From Pontibacillus halophilus JSM 076056 = DSM 19796 (GTDB lineage: Bacteria > Bacillota > Bacilli > Bacillales > BH030062), in contig NZ_KE384328.1 in NCBI RefSeq assembly GCF_000425205.1, positions 241,176 through 305,175 of the forward strand: a stretch of 64,000 nt of DNA, written 5' to 3'. Shown here one piece after another: positions 37,029 to 44,837 of the stretch; position 1 is the first letter of the stretch, and every line of letters starts with the position of its first letter. Under the pieces are notes generated by a model. The model was not told the origin of the DNA, did no database searches, and saw only the letters and a list, made by a program, of their open reading frames with translations. Made by a program: the position numbers and the translations under genes.

Positions 37029-37952
37029 TTACCTATTATGTACATATTCTAAGAACTTCACGAATGGCTTTATGAATGGAAGAATGATTAGGGCTGAAAC
37101 AACGTTAAATAAAACGGATAAGTGAGCTAACTGCATAGACTTTGAGGACGAGAGCCACTGTCCTAATTCAGCCATCTCATTTAGAAATGGGAAGAACAAT
37201 AGAACACTAAACACATTCACCCACACATGTGCCATTGCAACAAGGCGTGATTCCTGTGAACCTGTTAAAGAGGCAATCCAGGCTGTTATACACGTTCCAA
37301 GATTTGCTCCAATCATTACCCCGATTGCACTACTCATCTCAATTACGTCAGTCTCTACAAACGCCATGGCCAATCCAGTTGTAGCGGTCGAGGATTGTAT
37401 CAGGGCAGCTACTACTAAACCAATCCCAAGCCCAATCTCTGGAACTTGATCCGAATAGTTGAATGCCTCCTGAACAATAGGCCATGCTTCAACGTACAGG
37501 GCAAGTGAACGAAAGCCATTTAAGGACAAGAATATTAAGGCAATGCCAAACACAAACGAACCAATTCCATAATAGTTAGCGTTAGGGATGAACATAAAAA
37601 TCATTCCGATAATCAATAACGGTATTGCTAGATTTGCATCGTTTAATGAGAGAATCTCCAATGTTATAGTTGTCCCAATGTTTGCGCCAAGAATAATCCC
37701 AATGGTTTGTCGGAATGAGAGCAGTCCTGTTGTAACCATTCCAATTGTAATGACCATCGTGACAGAACTACTCTGGATGAGAGCTGTTCCAATCATCCCA
37801 ATCAGAAACCCACTGAATGGGTGATGCGTAGATCTTGAAATCCATTCCTTCACGGTTCTGTATGTGAGGTGCATCAATCCAATTCGAATAAGTGTCATTC
37901 CAAACAGGAATAACATGAGGAATACAGCGAATAAAGTAAGTAGCTCAGGCAT
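37029..37952 (-). CDS. yqeW: Na/Pi-cotransporter family protein (YqeW-like)
   Basis: This 307-residue protein of about eight helices has two inverted QSS repeats (ALIQSSSVTMVI and ALIQSSTATTGLA), the signature of NptA/SLC34-type sodium-phosphate cotransporters. The PhoU-like cytosolic tail found in longer members is missing, as in YqeW. Substrate is inferred from the family. It is divergent from the flavin reductase gene. Confidence 0.9.
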   Translation of the reverse strand: MPELLTLFAVFLMLFLFGMTLIRIGLMHLTYRTVKEWISRSTHHPFSGFLIGMIGTALIQSSSVTMVITIGMVTTGLLSFRQTIGIILGANIGTTITLEILSLNDANLAIPLLIIGMIFMFIPNANYYGIGSFVFGIALIFLSLNGFRSLALYVEAWPIVQEAFNYSDQVPEIGLGIGLVVAALIQSSTATTGLAMAFVETDVIEMSSAIGVMIGANLGTCITAWIASLTGSQESRLVAMAHVWVNVFSVLLFFPFLNEMAELGQWLSSSKSMQLAHLSVLFNVVSALIILPFIKPFVKFLEYVHNR

Positions 37953-38021
37953 AACTTGTCCCTCCCCTACTACTTTATGTGAACAAAGGGGAATCAGAAC
38001 AGGAAGAAAGGGAGTGATGAG

Positions 38022-38600
38022 ATGTTAAAGTCAATTGAAAACGTAAAGATGCACAGCTATCCTGGCATGGTCGCGGTGATTGGGACTAGGACTGAACGGG
38101 GAGTAAACTTTATGGCTGTTGGATGGCATGCTTATTTATCAATGTCTCCTCCGAAGTATGGAATAGCAGTTGGGAGAGAGCGATATACATATAAAGCATT
38201 AAAATCGCAACAAGCGTTCACCGTTAACTTTCTTTCAGCAGCTCATTCTGAATTTATTCAGCTATGTGGTACAGCATCAGGCGTGGAGATTGAGAAGGCT
38301 AGCTGTGCGAGCTATCGTGTTGAAATTGGAGGTGTTTTGTCAGCACCATTCTTGACAGATGCTTATTTGGTTTATGAATGCGAGGTGGAAGAGTTCATGG
38401 ATGTCGGTGATCATGATTGGGTCGTTGCTTCGATTCTCTCATGTAAGATGGACCGAACCATGTTTCAGGAGAATGGTCTCCCTAACTTTTCAAAGTTGCA
38501 AATCCCTCTTTACCTAGGGAGAAGTACGTACATTACACTTGACGATAAGGTGAAACATGAGGAATACATGAACCCTCATTCGATTAAAGAAAAAAGTTGA
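38022..38600 (+). CDS. Flavin reductase-like FMN-binding protein
   Basis: This 192-residue protein has the split-barrel fold of the flavin reductase/DIM6-NTAB family: N-terminal PGMVAVIGTRTERGVNFMAVGWHAYLS, then PPKYGIAVGRERYTYK and FTVNFLS. Such proteins bind FMN and either supply reduced flavin to a partner or act as stand-alone oxidoreductases. No partner is adjacent. GGGAGTGATGAG precedes the ATG. The rpsU promoter overlaps its stop codon. Confidence 0.85.
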   Translation: MLKSIENVKMHSYPGMVAVIGTRTERGVNFMAVGWHAYLSMSPPKYGIAVGRERYTYKALKSQQAFTVNFLSAAHSEFIQLCGTASGVEIEKASCASYRVEIGGVLSAPFLTDAYLVYECEVEEFMDVGDHDWVVASILSCKMDRTMFQENGLPNFSKLQIPLYLGRSTYITLDDKVKHEEYMNPHSIKEKS

Positions 38601-38625
38601 ACAAGACGGGAGTTTATATTATAAT
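38597..38625 (+). promoter_or_regulatory. Sigma-A promoter of rpsU-yqeY
   Basis: TTGAAC (38597-38602), 17 bases, TATAAT (38620-38625). The expected start is near 38632, inside a leader with inverted repeats. Confidence 0.75.
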
Positions 38626-38626
38626 T

Positions 38627-38684
38627 GCAAAAGGCATGTGTAGACCGAATCATACACATGGTTAAGAAGAAATTGCCTTTTTGC
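38627..38684 (+). ncRNA. Hairpin leader upstream of rpsU
   Basis: Outer arms GCAAAAGGCA (38627-38636) and TGCCTTTTTGC (38674-38684) enclose an inner stem CATGTGT/ACACATG (38635-38660). The outer stem could form only in transcripts entering from upstream, since the local start is predicted at about 38632. It may be an attenuating or autoregulatory leader. Confidence 0.4.
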
Positions 38685-38705
38685 TTTGGAGGGAGGGAAA
38701 GTAGC

Positions 38706-38879
38706 ATGTCTAACAATACACGCGTGCGTAAAAACGAATCTCTTGAAGATGCTCTTCGTCGCTTTAAGCGTTCTGTATCTAAAAACGGTACTTTGGCTGA
38801 ATATCGTAAACGCGAACATTATGATAAACCAAGTGTACGTCGTAAGAAAAAATCTGAAGCTGCTAGAAAGCGTAAATAA
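38706..38879 (+). CDS. rpsU: Small ribosomal subunit protein bS21
   Basis: This 57-residue, strongly basic protein of the 30S platform begins [20 protein letters not shown] and ends in a Lys/Arg tail. The start at 38706 follows GGAGGGAGGG. The long upstream open frame is non-coding leader. It is paired with yqeY, as is usual in Bacillus. Confidence 0.97.
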   Translation: MSNNTRVRKNESLEDALRRFKRSVSKNGTLAEYRKREHYDKPSVRRKKKSEAARKRK

Positions 38880-38899
38880 TTAAGAGGGTGTAATCGATC

Positions 38900-39346
38900 A
38901 TGTCATTACTCGAGCGTCTTAACCAAGATATGAAAGAGGCTATGAGAAGTAAGCAAAAGGAACGACTTTCTGTCATTCGTATGGTGAAAGCTTCTTTGCA
39001 GAACGAAGCCTTAAAGCTTGGCAAAAAAGAACTGTCTGAGGAAGAAGAATTGGCGGTTCTCTCTCGTGAGTTAAAGCAAAGGAAAGATTCCCTCCAAGAA
39101 TTTAAAAACGCAGGTCGCGAAGATCTTACTGAAAAAACAGACCGTGAAATAGAAATTGTTCAAGCATATATGCCTAAACAACTTTCAGAAGATGAGCTTG
39201 CTTCAATTGTCCAAGAGACAATCGAGGAGGTTGGAGCATCTTCTATGAAAGATATGGGTCAAGTGATGAGTGCAGTGATGCCGAAAGTTCAAGGCAAAGC
39301 AAACGGCTCAGAAGTAAATGCTCAAGTTAAGAAACAACTTTCTTAG
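38900..39346 (+). CDS. yqeY: GatB/YqeY domain-containing protein
   Basis: This 148-residue protein is related to the C-terminal tRNA-binding tail of the amidotransferase subunit GatB ([40 protein letters not shown]-like end). Function is unproven; a role in tRNA or ribosome biology is inferred from its fold and from rpsU next door. Start behind AAGAGGGTG. Confidence 0.94.
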   Translation: MSLLERLNQDMKEAMRSKQKERLSVIRMVKASLQNEALKLGKKELSEEEELAVLSRELKQRKDSLQEFKNAGREDLTEKTDREIEIVQAYMPKQLSEDELASIVQETIEEVGASSMKDMGQVMSAVMPKVQGKANGSEVNAQVKKQLS

Positions 39347-39358
39347 AGTCTAACGATT

Positions 39359-39391
39359 AGCCACTCCCAATGTATGGGGGTGGCTTTTTGT
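39359..39391 (+). terminator. Terminator after yqeY
   Basis: AGCCACTCCCA/TGGGGGTGGCT followed by T5. Confidence 0.88.
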
Positions 39392-39399
39392 ATAGATTG

Positions 39400-39427
39400 T
39401 GGAACCTAATGTGATATTATTCGTATA
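39400..39427 (+). promoter_or_regulatory. Sigma-W promoter of the NfeD-FloA operon
   Basis: TGGAAC (39400-39405), 16 bases, CGTATA (39422-39427): one mismatch from the sigma-W consensus TGAAAC-N16-CGTA. The same operon is in the sigma-W envelope-stress regulon of B. subtilis. Confidence 0.8.
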
Positions 39428-39453
39428 GGATGTATAGTAGAAGGAGGGGAGTC

Positions 39454-40782
39454 ATGAGAAGGAAATGGTTAATGGCATGGGTTATTTCCTTGGTGCTCAT
39501 CCCATTATTAGGGTATTCGGTCACGGCGGATGAGCAAGACGGGAAAGGACAGCTTGTTTACATTGTTCCGATTGAGAAGGAAGTGGAGAAAGGACTTGCT
39601 GCTTTCTTAAAGAGGAGCGTGTATGAAGCAGAAGAAGCAGGTGCTGATCATATTGTTTTTGAAATTGATACGCCTGGTGGTGCGGTGGATGCCGCTGGTG
39701 ACATTGCATCCTTGTTTCAAGATATTGAAATTCCAACATCGGCCTTTGTAATTAATAAAGCTCTTTCCGCTGGTTCTTACATAGCTCTAAACGCAGATGA
39801 AATTTATATGAAGCCGATTGCAACAATGGGAGCAGCGGGTGTCATTACGTCAGATGGAAATGCGGCAAGTCAGAAAGCTCAATCGGCGTGGATCTCATCC
39901 ATGAGAAGTGCGGCAGAATCCAATGATCGTGATCCGCTCTATGCTGAGGCTATGGCCAATAAGGAAATCGATCTACCTGAATATCGAGCAGGTAAAGGAG
40001 AATTTCTAACCCTAGATCCCAATGAGGCCGTAGAGGTTGGATATGCCGAAGGGATTGTGGAAGACCGTGTGGAATTATTATCAGAGTTAGGCCTTTCTAA
40101 GGCGACGGTAACAGAAACATCCCCAACATTTGCGGAGAATTTAGCGAGGTTTATTACGAACCCTGTAGTGGTCCCGATTCTACTGTCTGTGGCAAGTTTA
40201 GGTTTCATTGTTGAGCTTTATTCGCCGGGATTTGGAATTCCTGGAATTATGGGTCTCTCGTCACTAGTATTATTCTTTTACGGTCATACCGTAGCGGGAT
40301 TGGCCGGTTACGAAACCATTATTCTCTTCGTTGTTGGTCTCATTCTAATTGTGCTCGAATTCTTCGTACCTGGCGGAATACTCGGGGTTATTGGTGTAGG
40401 TTCTGTAGTAGGCGCACTCTTCTTGTCTAGCGCTGATATAGGCCATATGGCGCTTAGCCTAGCAATTGCTCTTATGGTAGCCATCATTGCGTCTGTCATA
40501 CTATTTAAGACGATGGGCCTTGAGAAAGGGTTTTTGAGAAACATTATTCTCAATGATTCTACATCCAAGGAGAAGGGGTATGTGCCAGCGGTGAGTCGTG
40601 AAGAATTGATGGGGGCAAAGGGAGTATCTCTTACACCGTTACGCCCTTCTGGAACTGGCGATTTCGATGGAGAACGGATTGATGTCGTGACTGAAGGAAG
40701 CTTTATCCCAAACAACAGTCCAATAGAAGTTGTGAAAGTTGAGGGAACAAGGGTAGTTGTACGACAAATTAAACAACCTTAA
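39454..40782 (+). CDS. yqeZ: NfeD family membrane serine protease (YqeZ-like)
   Basis: This 442-residue protein has an N-terminal signal or anchor segment (about 4-22). A ClpP-class protease domain follows with EIDTPGG and the catalytic Ser in NKALSAGSY, plus conserved KPIATMGAAG. Then come several membrane helices (about 225-350) and a C-terminal OB-fold NfeD domain. NfeD proteins act with flotillins, and floA follows directly. The ATG at 39454 has GGAGGGGAG upstream. Confidence 0.93.
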   Translation: MRRKWLMAWVISLVLIPLLGYSVTADEQDGKGQLVYIVPIEKEVEKGLAAFLKRSVYEAEEAGADHIVFEIDTPGGAVDAAGDIASLFQDIEIPTSAFVINKALSAGSYIALNADEIYMKPIATMGAAGVITSDGNAASQKAQSAWISSMRSAAESNDRDPLYAEAMANKEIDLPEYRAGKGEFLTLDPNEAVEVGYAEGIVEDRVELLSELGLSKATVTETSPTFAENLARFITNPVVVPILLSVASLGFIVELYSPGFGIPGIMGLSSLVLFFYGHTVAGLAGYETIILFVVGLILIVLEFFVPGGILGVIGVGSVVGALFLSSADIGHMALSLAIALMVAIIASVILFKTMGLEKGFLRNIILNDSTSKEKGYVPAVSREELMGAKGVSLTPLRPSGTGDFDGERIDVVTEGSFIPNNSPIEVVKVEGTRVVVRQIKQP

Positions 40783-40793
40783 GGGGGATTTAA

Positions 40794-41789
40794 ATGGAAA
40801 CTGTAGATTTAATGTCCATATTATTAATCGGTATTATTATTATTGTAGTTGCCGTGCTATTTACGTTTATCCCAGTTATGCTGTGGATTAGTGCTCTAGC
40901 GGCTGGTGTCAGAATTAGCATCTTCACTCTTATTGGGATGAGACTACGTCGAGTCGTTCCTAGTCGCGTTATTAACCCGTTAATTAAGGCGCATAAGGCT
41001 GGCGTGAATGTAAATACGAATCAATTAGAGAGTCATTACCTCGCAGGAGGTAACGTTGACCGAGTTGTAAATGCGTTAATTGCAGCACAACGTGCGAATA
41101 TTGAACTGAGCTTTGAGCGTTGTGCAGCCATTGATTTAGCTGGTCGTGATGTATTAGAAGCTGTTCAGATGAGTGTAAATCCTAAAGTAATTGAAACGCC
41201 ATTTATTGCTGGTGTAGCGATGGATGGAATTGAAGTGAAGGCCAAAGCACGAATTACAGTTCGTGCAAATATCGACCGACTTGTTGGTGGTGCTGGAGAA
41301 GATACGGTCATTGCTCGAGTTGGAGAAGGTATTGTAAGTACCATTGGTTCAAGCAAGAACCACAACAAAGTGTTAGAAAATCCAGATATGATTTCTCAGA
41401 ATGTACTCGGTAAAGGGCTTGACGCAGGTACTGCATTTGAGATCCTCTCTATTGATATTGCTGATATCGATATCGGTAAGAACATTGGTGCGATTCTTCA
41501 AACAGACCAAGCTGAAGCCGATAAGAACATTGCACAAGCGAAAGCGGAAGAGCGTCGTGCGATGGCAATCGCGGAAGAACAAGAAATGCGTGCGAAGGTT
41601 CAAGAAAAACAAGCTCAAGTTACAGAAGCCGAGGCGGAGGTACCACTTGCCCTTGCTGAAGCTCTACGAAACGGTAAGCTTGGTGTGATGGATTACATGA
41701 ACTATAAGAATATTCAAGCGGACACGGATATGCGTGATGTCATTGGTCAGATGAATCAACAGCATGACGAAGATGATGATCAACAATAA
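40794..41789 (+). CDS. floA: Flotillin-like protein FloA
   Basis: This 331-residue membrane-bound SPFH scaffold protein organises functional membrane microdomains. An N-terminal hydrophobic hairpin (about 8-50) is followed by the SPFH domain (about 90-240) and an Ala/Glu-rich coiled-coil ([22 protein letters not shown]). It was formerly YqfA. It lies 11 bases after the NfeD gene in the sigma-W operon. Confidence 0.96.
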   Translation: METVDLMSILLIGIIIIVVAVLFTFIPVMLWISALAAGVRISIFTLIGMRLRRVVPSRVINPLIKAHKAGVNVNTNQLESHYLAGGNVDRVVNALIAAQRANIELSFERCAAIDLAGRDVLEAVQMSVNPKVIETPFIAGVAMDGIEVKAKARITVRANIDRLVGGAGEDTVIARVGEGIVSTIGSSKNHNKVLENPDMISQNVLGKGLDAGTAFEILSIDIADIDIGKNIGAILQTDQAEADKNIAQAKAEERRAMAIAEEQEMRAKVQEKQAQVTEAEAEVPLALAEALRNGKLGVMDYMNYKNIQADTDMRDVIGQMNQQHDEDDDQQ

Positions 41790-41812
41790 TAGCACGATGA
41801 GGAGGCGTGACC

Positions 41813-42271
41813 TTGGAACAATTGTTTGAGTTTCTATTCGGTAACGCAATCGTGTTGATTGGGATTCTCGGAGCGATAGCGAGTTGGGTCTCGAGTCGCA
41901 AGAAAGATGAGGAAGAAAAGCCTAAACCCGTAGAAACAGGGCCATATGCGAGGGAAGTGGAGGAGCCTTACGAGGTGGATGAAGAGCCTTATGAGGATGC
42001 GCCTACTACGTTCCCTAAAGAGCCTTCCTACAACTACGAGAAGTCTTCTTACGACCGAACTAGAATAAGTGGAGAGCATGATGCCATTTCAGATCAGCCT
42101 CTACAGGTGGCTTATAAGAAGCAGACTAAGAATCAGCTGAATGTGCAAATCAATAAACTGAATAAGAAACGGCTGGCAGAGGCAGTAGTGATGGCAGAGG
42201 TGATTGGTCAACCTCGTTCGAAGCGCCCCCATTCTTCCACTGTTCCCAACCGTCCAAAGCGCGAAATGTAG
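41813..42271 (+). CDS. yqfB: YqfB-like protein of the floA operon
   Basis: This protein of about 152 residues has one N-terminal membrane helix (about 8-26), a Glu/Pro/Tyr-rich low-complexity centre and a basic C-terminus (NKKRLAEAVVMAEVIGQPRSKRPH). The TTG at 41813 is 7 bases after GGAGG; a GTG at 41807 is closer to the site. It shares size, topology and operon place with B. subtilis YqfB. Function unknown; it is the least conserved-looking gene of the operon. Confidence 0.65.
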   Translation: MEQLFEFLFGNAIVLIGILGAIASWVSSRKKDEEEKPKPVETGPYAREVEEPYEVDEEPYEDAPTTFPKEPSYNYEKSSYDRTRISGEHDAISDQPLQVAYKKQTKNQLNVQINKLNKKRLAEAVVMAEVIGQPRSKRPHSSTVPNRPKREM

Positions 42272-42292
42272 TGATACATTTCGCGCTTTTTT
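42257..42292 (+). terminator. Terminator of the floA operon
   Basis: AGCGCGAAATGT/ACATTTCGCGCT followed by T6. The stem includes the yqfB-like stop codon. Confidence 0.9.
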
Positions 42293-42300
42293 CATACATA
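42271..42300 (+). promoter_or_regulatory. Possible sigma-E promoter of yqfC-yqfD
   Basis: CATACATA (42293-42300) resembles the sigma-E -10 CATACAnT, and GATACAT about 14 bases upstream resembles the -35. It overlaps the preceding terminator. yqfCD is sigma-E dependent in B. subtilis; the match here is weak. Confidence 0.35.
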
Positions 42301-42324
42301 TGTATGTGAGAGGGGGCACCACTG

Positions 42325-42603
42325 ATGAAAAAGTGGCAACAACGAATCGGTAACTGGCTTGCACACCATTTAGATCTACCATCTGACGTCATCCTCGAAC
42401 TTCCAAGGGTCACGACGATTGGTCAGATTCATGCCTATATTGAAAATCATAAGGGCCTAATCGTTTTTTCAGACCAAGAATTACGCCTAAAGTTGAAACA
42501 GGGTCAACTTCAAATAAAAGGAAAAGACTTTGTCCTAAAGATGATGCTTCCTGAAGAGATATTGCTTGAGGGTGTAATTGAAGAATTAACATTTATCGAA
42601 TAG
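42325..42603 (+). CDS. yqfC: Sporulation protein YqfC
   Basis: This 92-residue soluble protein of the YabP/YqfC family has typical blocks VILELPRVTTIG and GKDFVLKMMLPEEILLEGVI. It is expressed in the mother cell in related species and is paired with yqfD. Precise role unknown. Confidence 0.9.
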   Translation: MKKWQQRIGNWLAHHLDLPSDVILELPRVTTIGQIHAYIENHKGLIVFSDQELRLKLKQGQLQIKGKDFVLKMMLPEEILLEGVIEELTFIE

Positions 42604-42628
42604 AACGATTGGGGGGAGCACAACACGT

Positions 42629-43816
42629 ATGAAAACGACGCAAGGGGTGTTTTTTTCTGGTTCGGTGACCATTGTGGTGCATGGGGAGTTTCCTGAATTC
42701 TTCTTTAATCGATGCGTGGAAAGAGGGTTAATGATTTGGAACGTCAAAAAGATAGACAAGTACGCCTGCAGAGCTACAATTCGACTGGAAGACATAGACC
42801 TGTTGAAATCAATCCGAACGGGTTCAGGGTACAAAGTGAGAATAAAGGGGAGGCACGGGCTTCCCTTTGTAGTTAGAAGATTGTGGAGGAAGAAACCATT
42901 ATTGATTGGCCTATTCCTAAGTTTGTTGATGGTATTTGTCCTCTCCAATATGGTTTGGAAAGTTGAGATAGAGGGAGTGACACCAGAGCTTGAACATAAG
43001 GTGACCGAACAACTAAGGGAGTATGGAGTTCAACCTGGAGCATGGAAGTTCAGCCTCGATAACCCGAGTGAACTACAACAAAGGCTGTTAGGGGACATTC
43101 GAGAACTGCTTTGGATTGGTATAACAGAGAAGGGGACAACCTACCACCTTCAAGGAGTAGAGAAGATCATAGTAGAAGAAGGTGAATCAGGAGGTCCTCA
43201 GCATCTAATAGCGAGAAAGAAAGGCGTCATTGCTGATATGTATGTTACTCGGGGACAAGCAGAAGTGAGTGTGAACGATTATGTAGAACCAGGCGACATG
43301 CTTGTATCAGGCATCATAGGTGGAGAGCATAATGAAGAAGTTGTGCGTGCTGAAGGAGAAGTCATCGCTGAGACGTGGTATGAGAGTGATGTGACCGTCC
43401 CGTTAGAAGCCAAGTTCAATGTAGTGACAGGAGAAACTTACAATAAGCGAGCGATTACGTTTTGGGGAGTAGCCGTTCCGTATTGGGGATTTGGAAAGCA
43501 TGAGTATAAAGAAACACACGAAGTGGAAACTGACCGAGCATTTTATTTCTTGGGTTGGAAATTGCCGGTAGGGATTTATCATAAAGAAATTTGGGAAGAA
43601 GAACACTATACCCGGTCTCAGACAAAGGAAGAAGCCATACAATCTGGTATCAAGCAAGCTAAAAAGGAGTTGCGTGAAAGTCTTCCATTAGATTCCATAA
43701 TCGTTGCTGAAAAAATTTTGCAACAGTCTGAAGACAATGGTAAAGTAAAATTAAACTTATATTTCAAAGTACATGAGGATATTGCAAAATCACAACCTAT
43801 CACTCAAGGAGACTGA
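42629..43816 (+). CDS. yqfD: Sporulation protein YqfD
   Basis: This 395-residue protein has a single transmembrane segment (about 90-110, LLIGLFLSLLMVFVLSNMVW) between an N-terminal cytoplasmic domain and a large extracytoplasmic domain (VTPELEHKVTEQLREYGVQPGAWKF, ARKKGVIADMYVTRGQAEV). YqfD is required for normal spore heat resistance in B. subtilis. RBS GGGGGGAG is present. Confidence 0.93.
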   Translation: MKTTQGVFFSGSVTIVVHGEFPEFFFNRCVERGLMIWNVKKIDKYACRATIRLEDIDLLKSIRTGSGYKVRIKGRHGLPFVVRRLWRKKPLLIGLFLSLLMVFVLSNMVWKVEIEGVTPELEHKVTEQLREYGVQPGAWKFSLDNPSELQQRLLGDIRELLWIGITEKGTTYHLQGVEKIIVEEGESGGPQHLIARKKGVIADMYVTRGQAEVSVNDYVEPGDMLVSGIIGGEHNEEVVRAEGEVIAETWYESDVTVPLEAKFNVVTGETYNKRAITFWGVAVPYWGFGKHEYKETHEVETDRAFYFLGWKLPVGIYHKEIWEEEHYTRSQTKEEAIQSGIKQAKKELRESLPLDSIIVAEKILQQSEDNGKVKLNLYFKVHEDIAKSQPITQGD

Positions 43817-43819
43817 AGA

Positions 43820-44779
43820 ATGCCAGAAGATTTACAGACGATTGATATACAACTTGGAAGTCCAAACGAGGCATTAGCCGTGTTTGGAACGGAAGATCGT
43901 AACTTAAAACAGGTAGAAGGGTTACTGGATGTCTCCATCATCACTAGAGGAGAACATGTTAATGTATCCGGTAGCAGACACCATGTAACGCTTGTAGAAC
44001 AAGTTTTCCATGCCTTGCTTAAAATAGTACGAAAAGGTCTAAACGTTTCTGAGCGAGATGTCATCTACGCTGTAGAGCTAGCGAAAAAAGGTAAGATTGA
44101 ACAGTTTGAAACGCTCTTCGAAGATGAAATTACGAAGAACGCAAAGGGCAAGCCGATCCGAGTAAAAACACTTGGTCAAAGAAGTTATGTAGCGAAGATT
44201 AAATCGAATGATTTAGTGTTCGGTATAGGACCGGCTGGTACTGGTAAAACGTATCTTGCTGTCGTTATGGCGATCCAAGCTCTAAAGGATGGCCGAGTGA
44301 AACGCATTATCTTAACTCGACCTGCAGTTGAAGCAGGAGAGAGTCTTGGTTTCCTTCCTGGAGACCTGAAAGAAAAAGTAGATCCATATCTTCGACCTCT
44401 ATACGATGCGTTGCATGACTTATTAGGAACAGAACATACTGGGCGATTAATAGAGCGCGGGACAATTGAAATTGCACCGCTTGCCTACATGAGAGGGCGC
44501 ACCTTGGACGACGCTTTCGTCATATTGGATGAAGCGCAGAACACAACTCCAGAACAAATGAAGATGTTCATTACTCGTCTAGGATTTGGCTCTAAAATGG
44601 TCATCACTGGTGACATTACTCAAGTCGACCTTCCTAAAGGGGTAACATCAGGGCTTCGTGTTGCAGAGCGACGACTCTCAAATATTGACGATATTTCGTT
44701 TACGTACCTTGAGCAATCTGATGTAGTACGACACCCGATTGTGCAGAAAGTCATTGACGCTTACGAAGAGGAAGCGTAA
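43820..44779 (+). CDS. phoH: PhoH family ATPase
   Basis: This 319-residue cytosolic protein has an N-terminal KH-like RNA-binding region and a helicase-like ATPase core: Walker A GPAGTGKTYLAV, Walker B FVILDEAQNTT. PhoH/YbeZ works with YbeY in rRNA processing, and ybeY lies two genes downstream. It is separated from yqfD by 3 bases. Confidence 0.96.
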   Translation: MPEDLQTIDIQLGSPNEALAVFGTEDRNLKQVEGLLDVSIITRGEHVNVSGSRHHVTLVEQVFHALLKIVRKGLNVSERDVIYAVELAKKGKIEQFETLFEDEITKNAKGKPIRVKTLGQRSYVAKIKSNDLVFGIGPAGTGKTYLAVVMAIQALKDGRVKRIILTRPAVEAGESLGFLPGDLKEKVDPYLRPLYDALHDLLGTEHTGRLIERGTIEIAPLAYMRGRTLDDAFVILDEAQNTTPEQMKMFITRLGFGSKMVITGDITQVDLPKGVTSGLRVAERRLSNIDDISFTYLEQSDVVRHPIVQKVIDAYEEEA

Positions 44780-44783
44780 GTTG

Positions 44784-44812
44784 CATAAGACCCACTTTTG
44801 GGTCTTATTTCT
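44784..44812 (+). terminator. Hairpin between phoH and pgpH
   Basis: ATAAGACCCA/TGGGTCTTAT followed by TTCTATATAG. A modest terminator; read-through into the next gene is likely. Confidence 0.6.
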
Positions 44813-44837
44813 ATATAGAGGGGTATGAGGTGAATAA

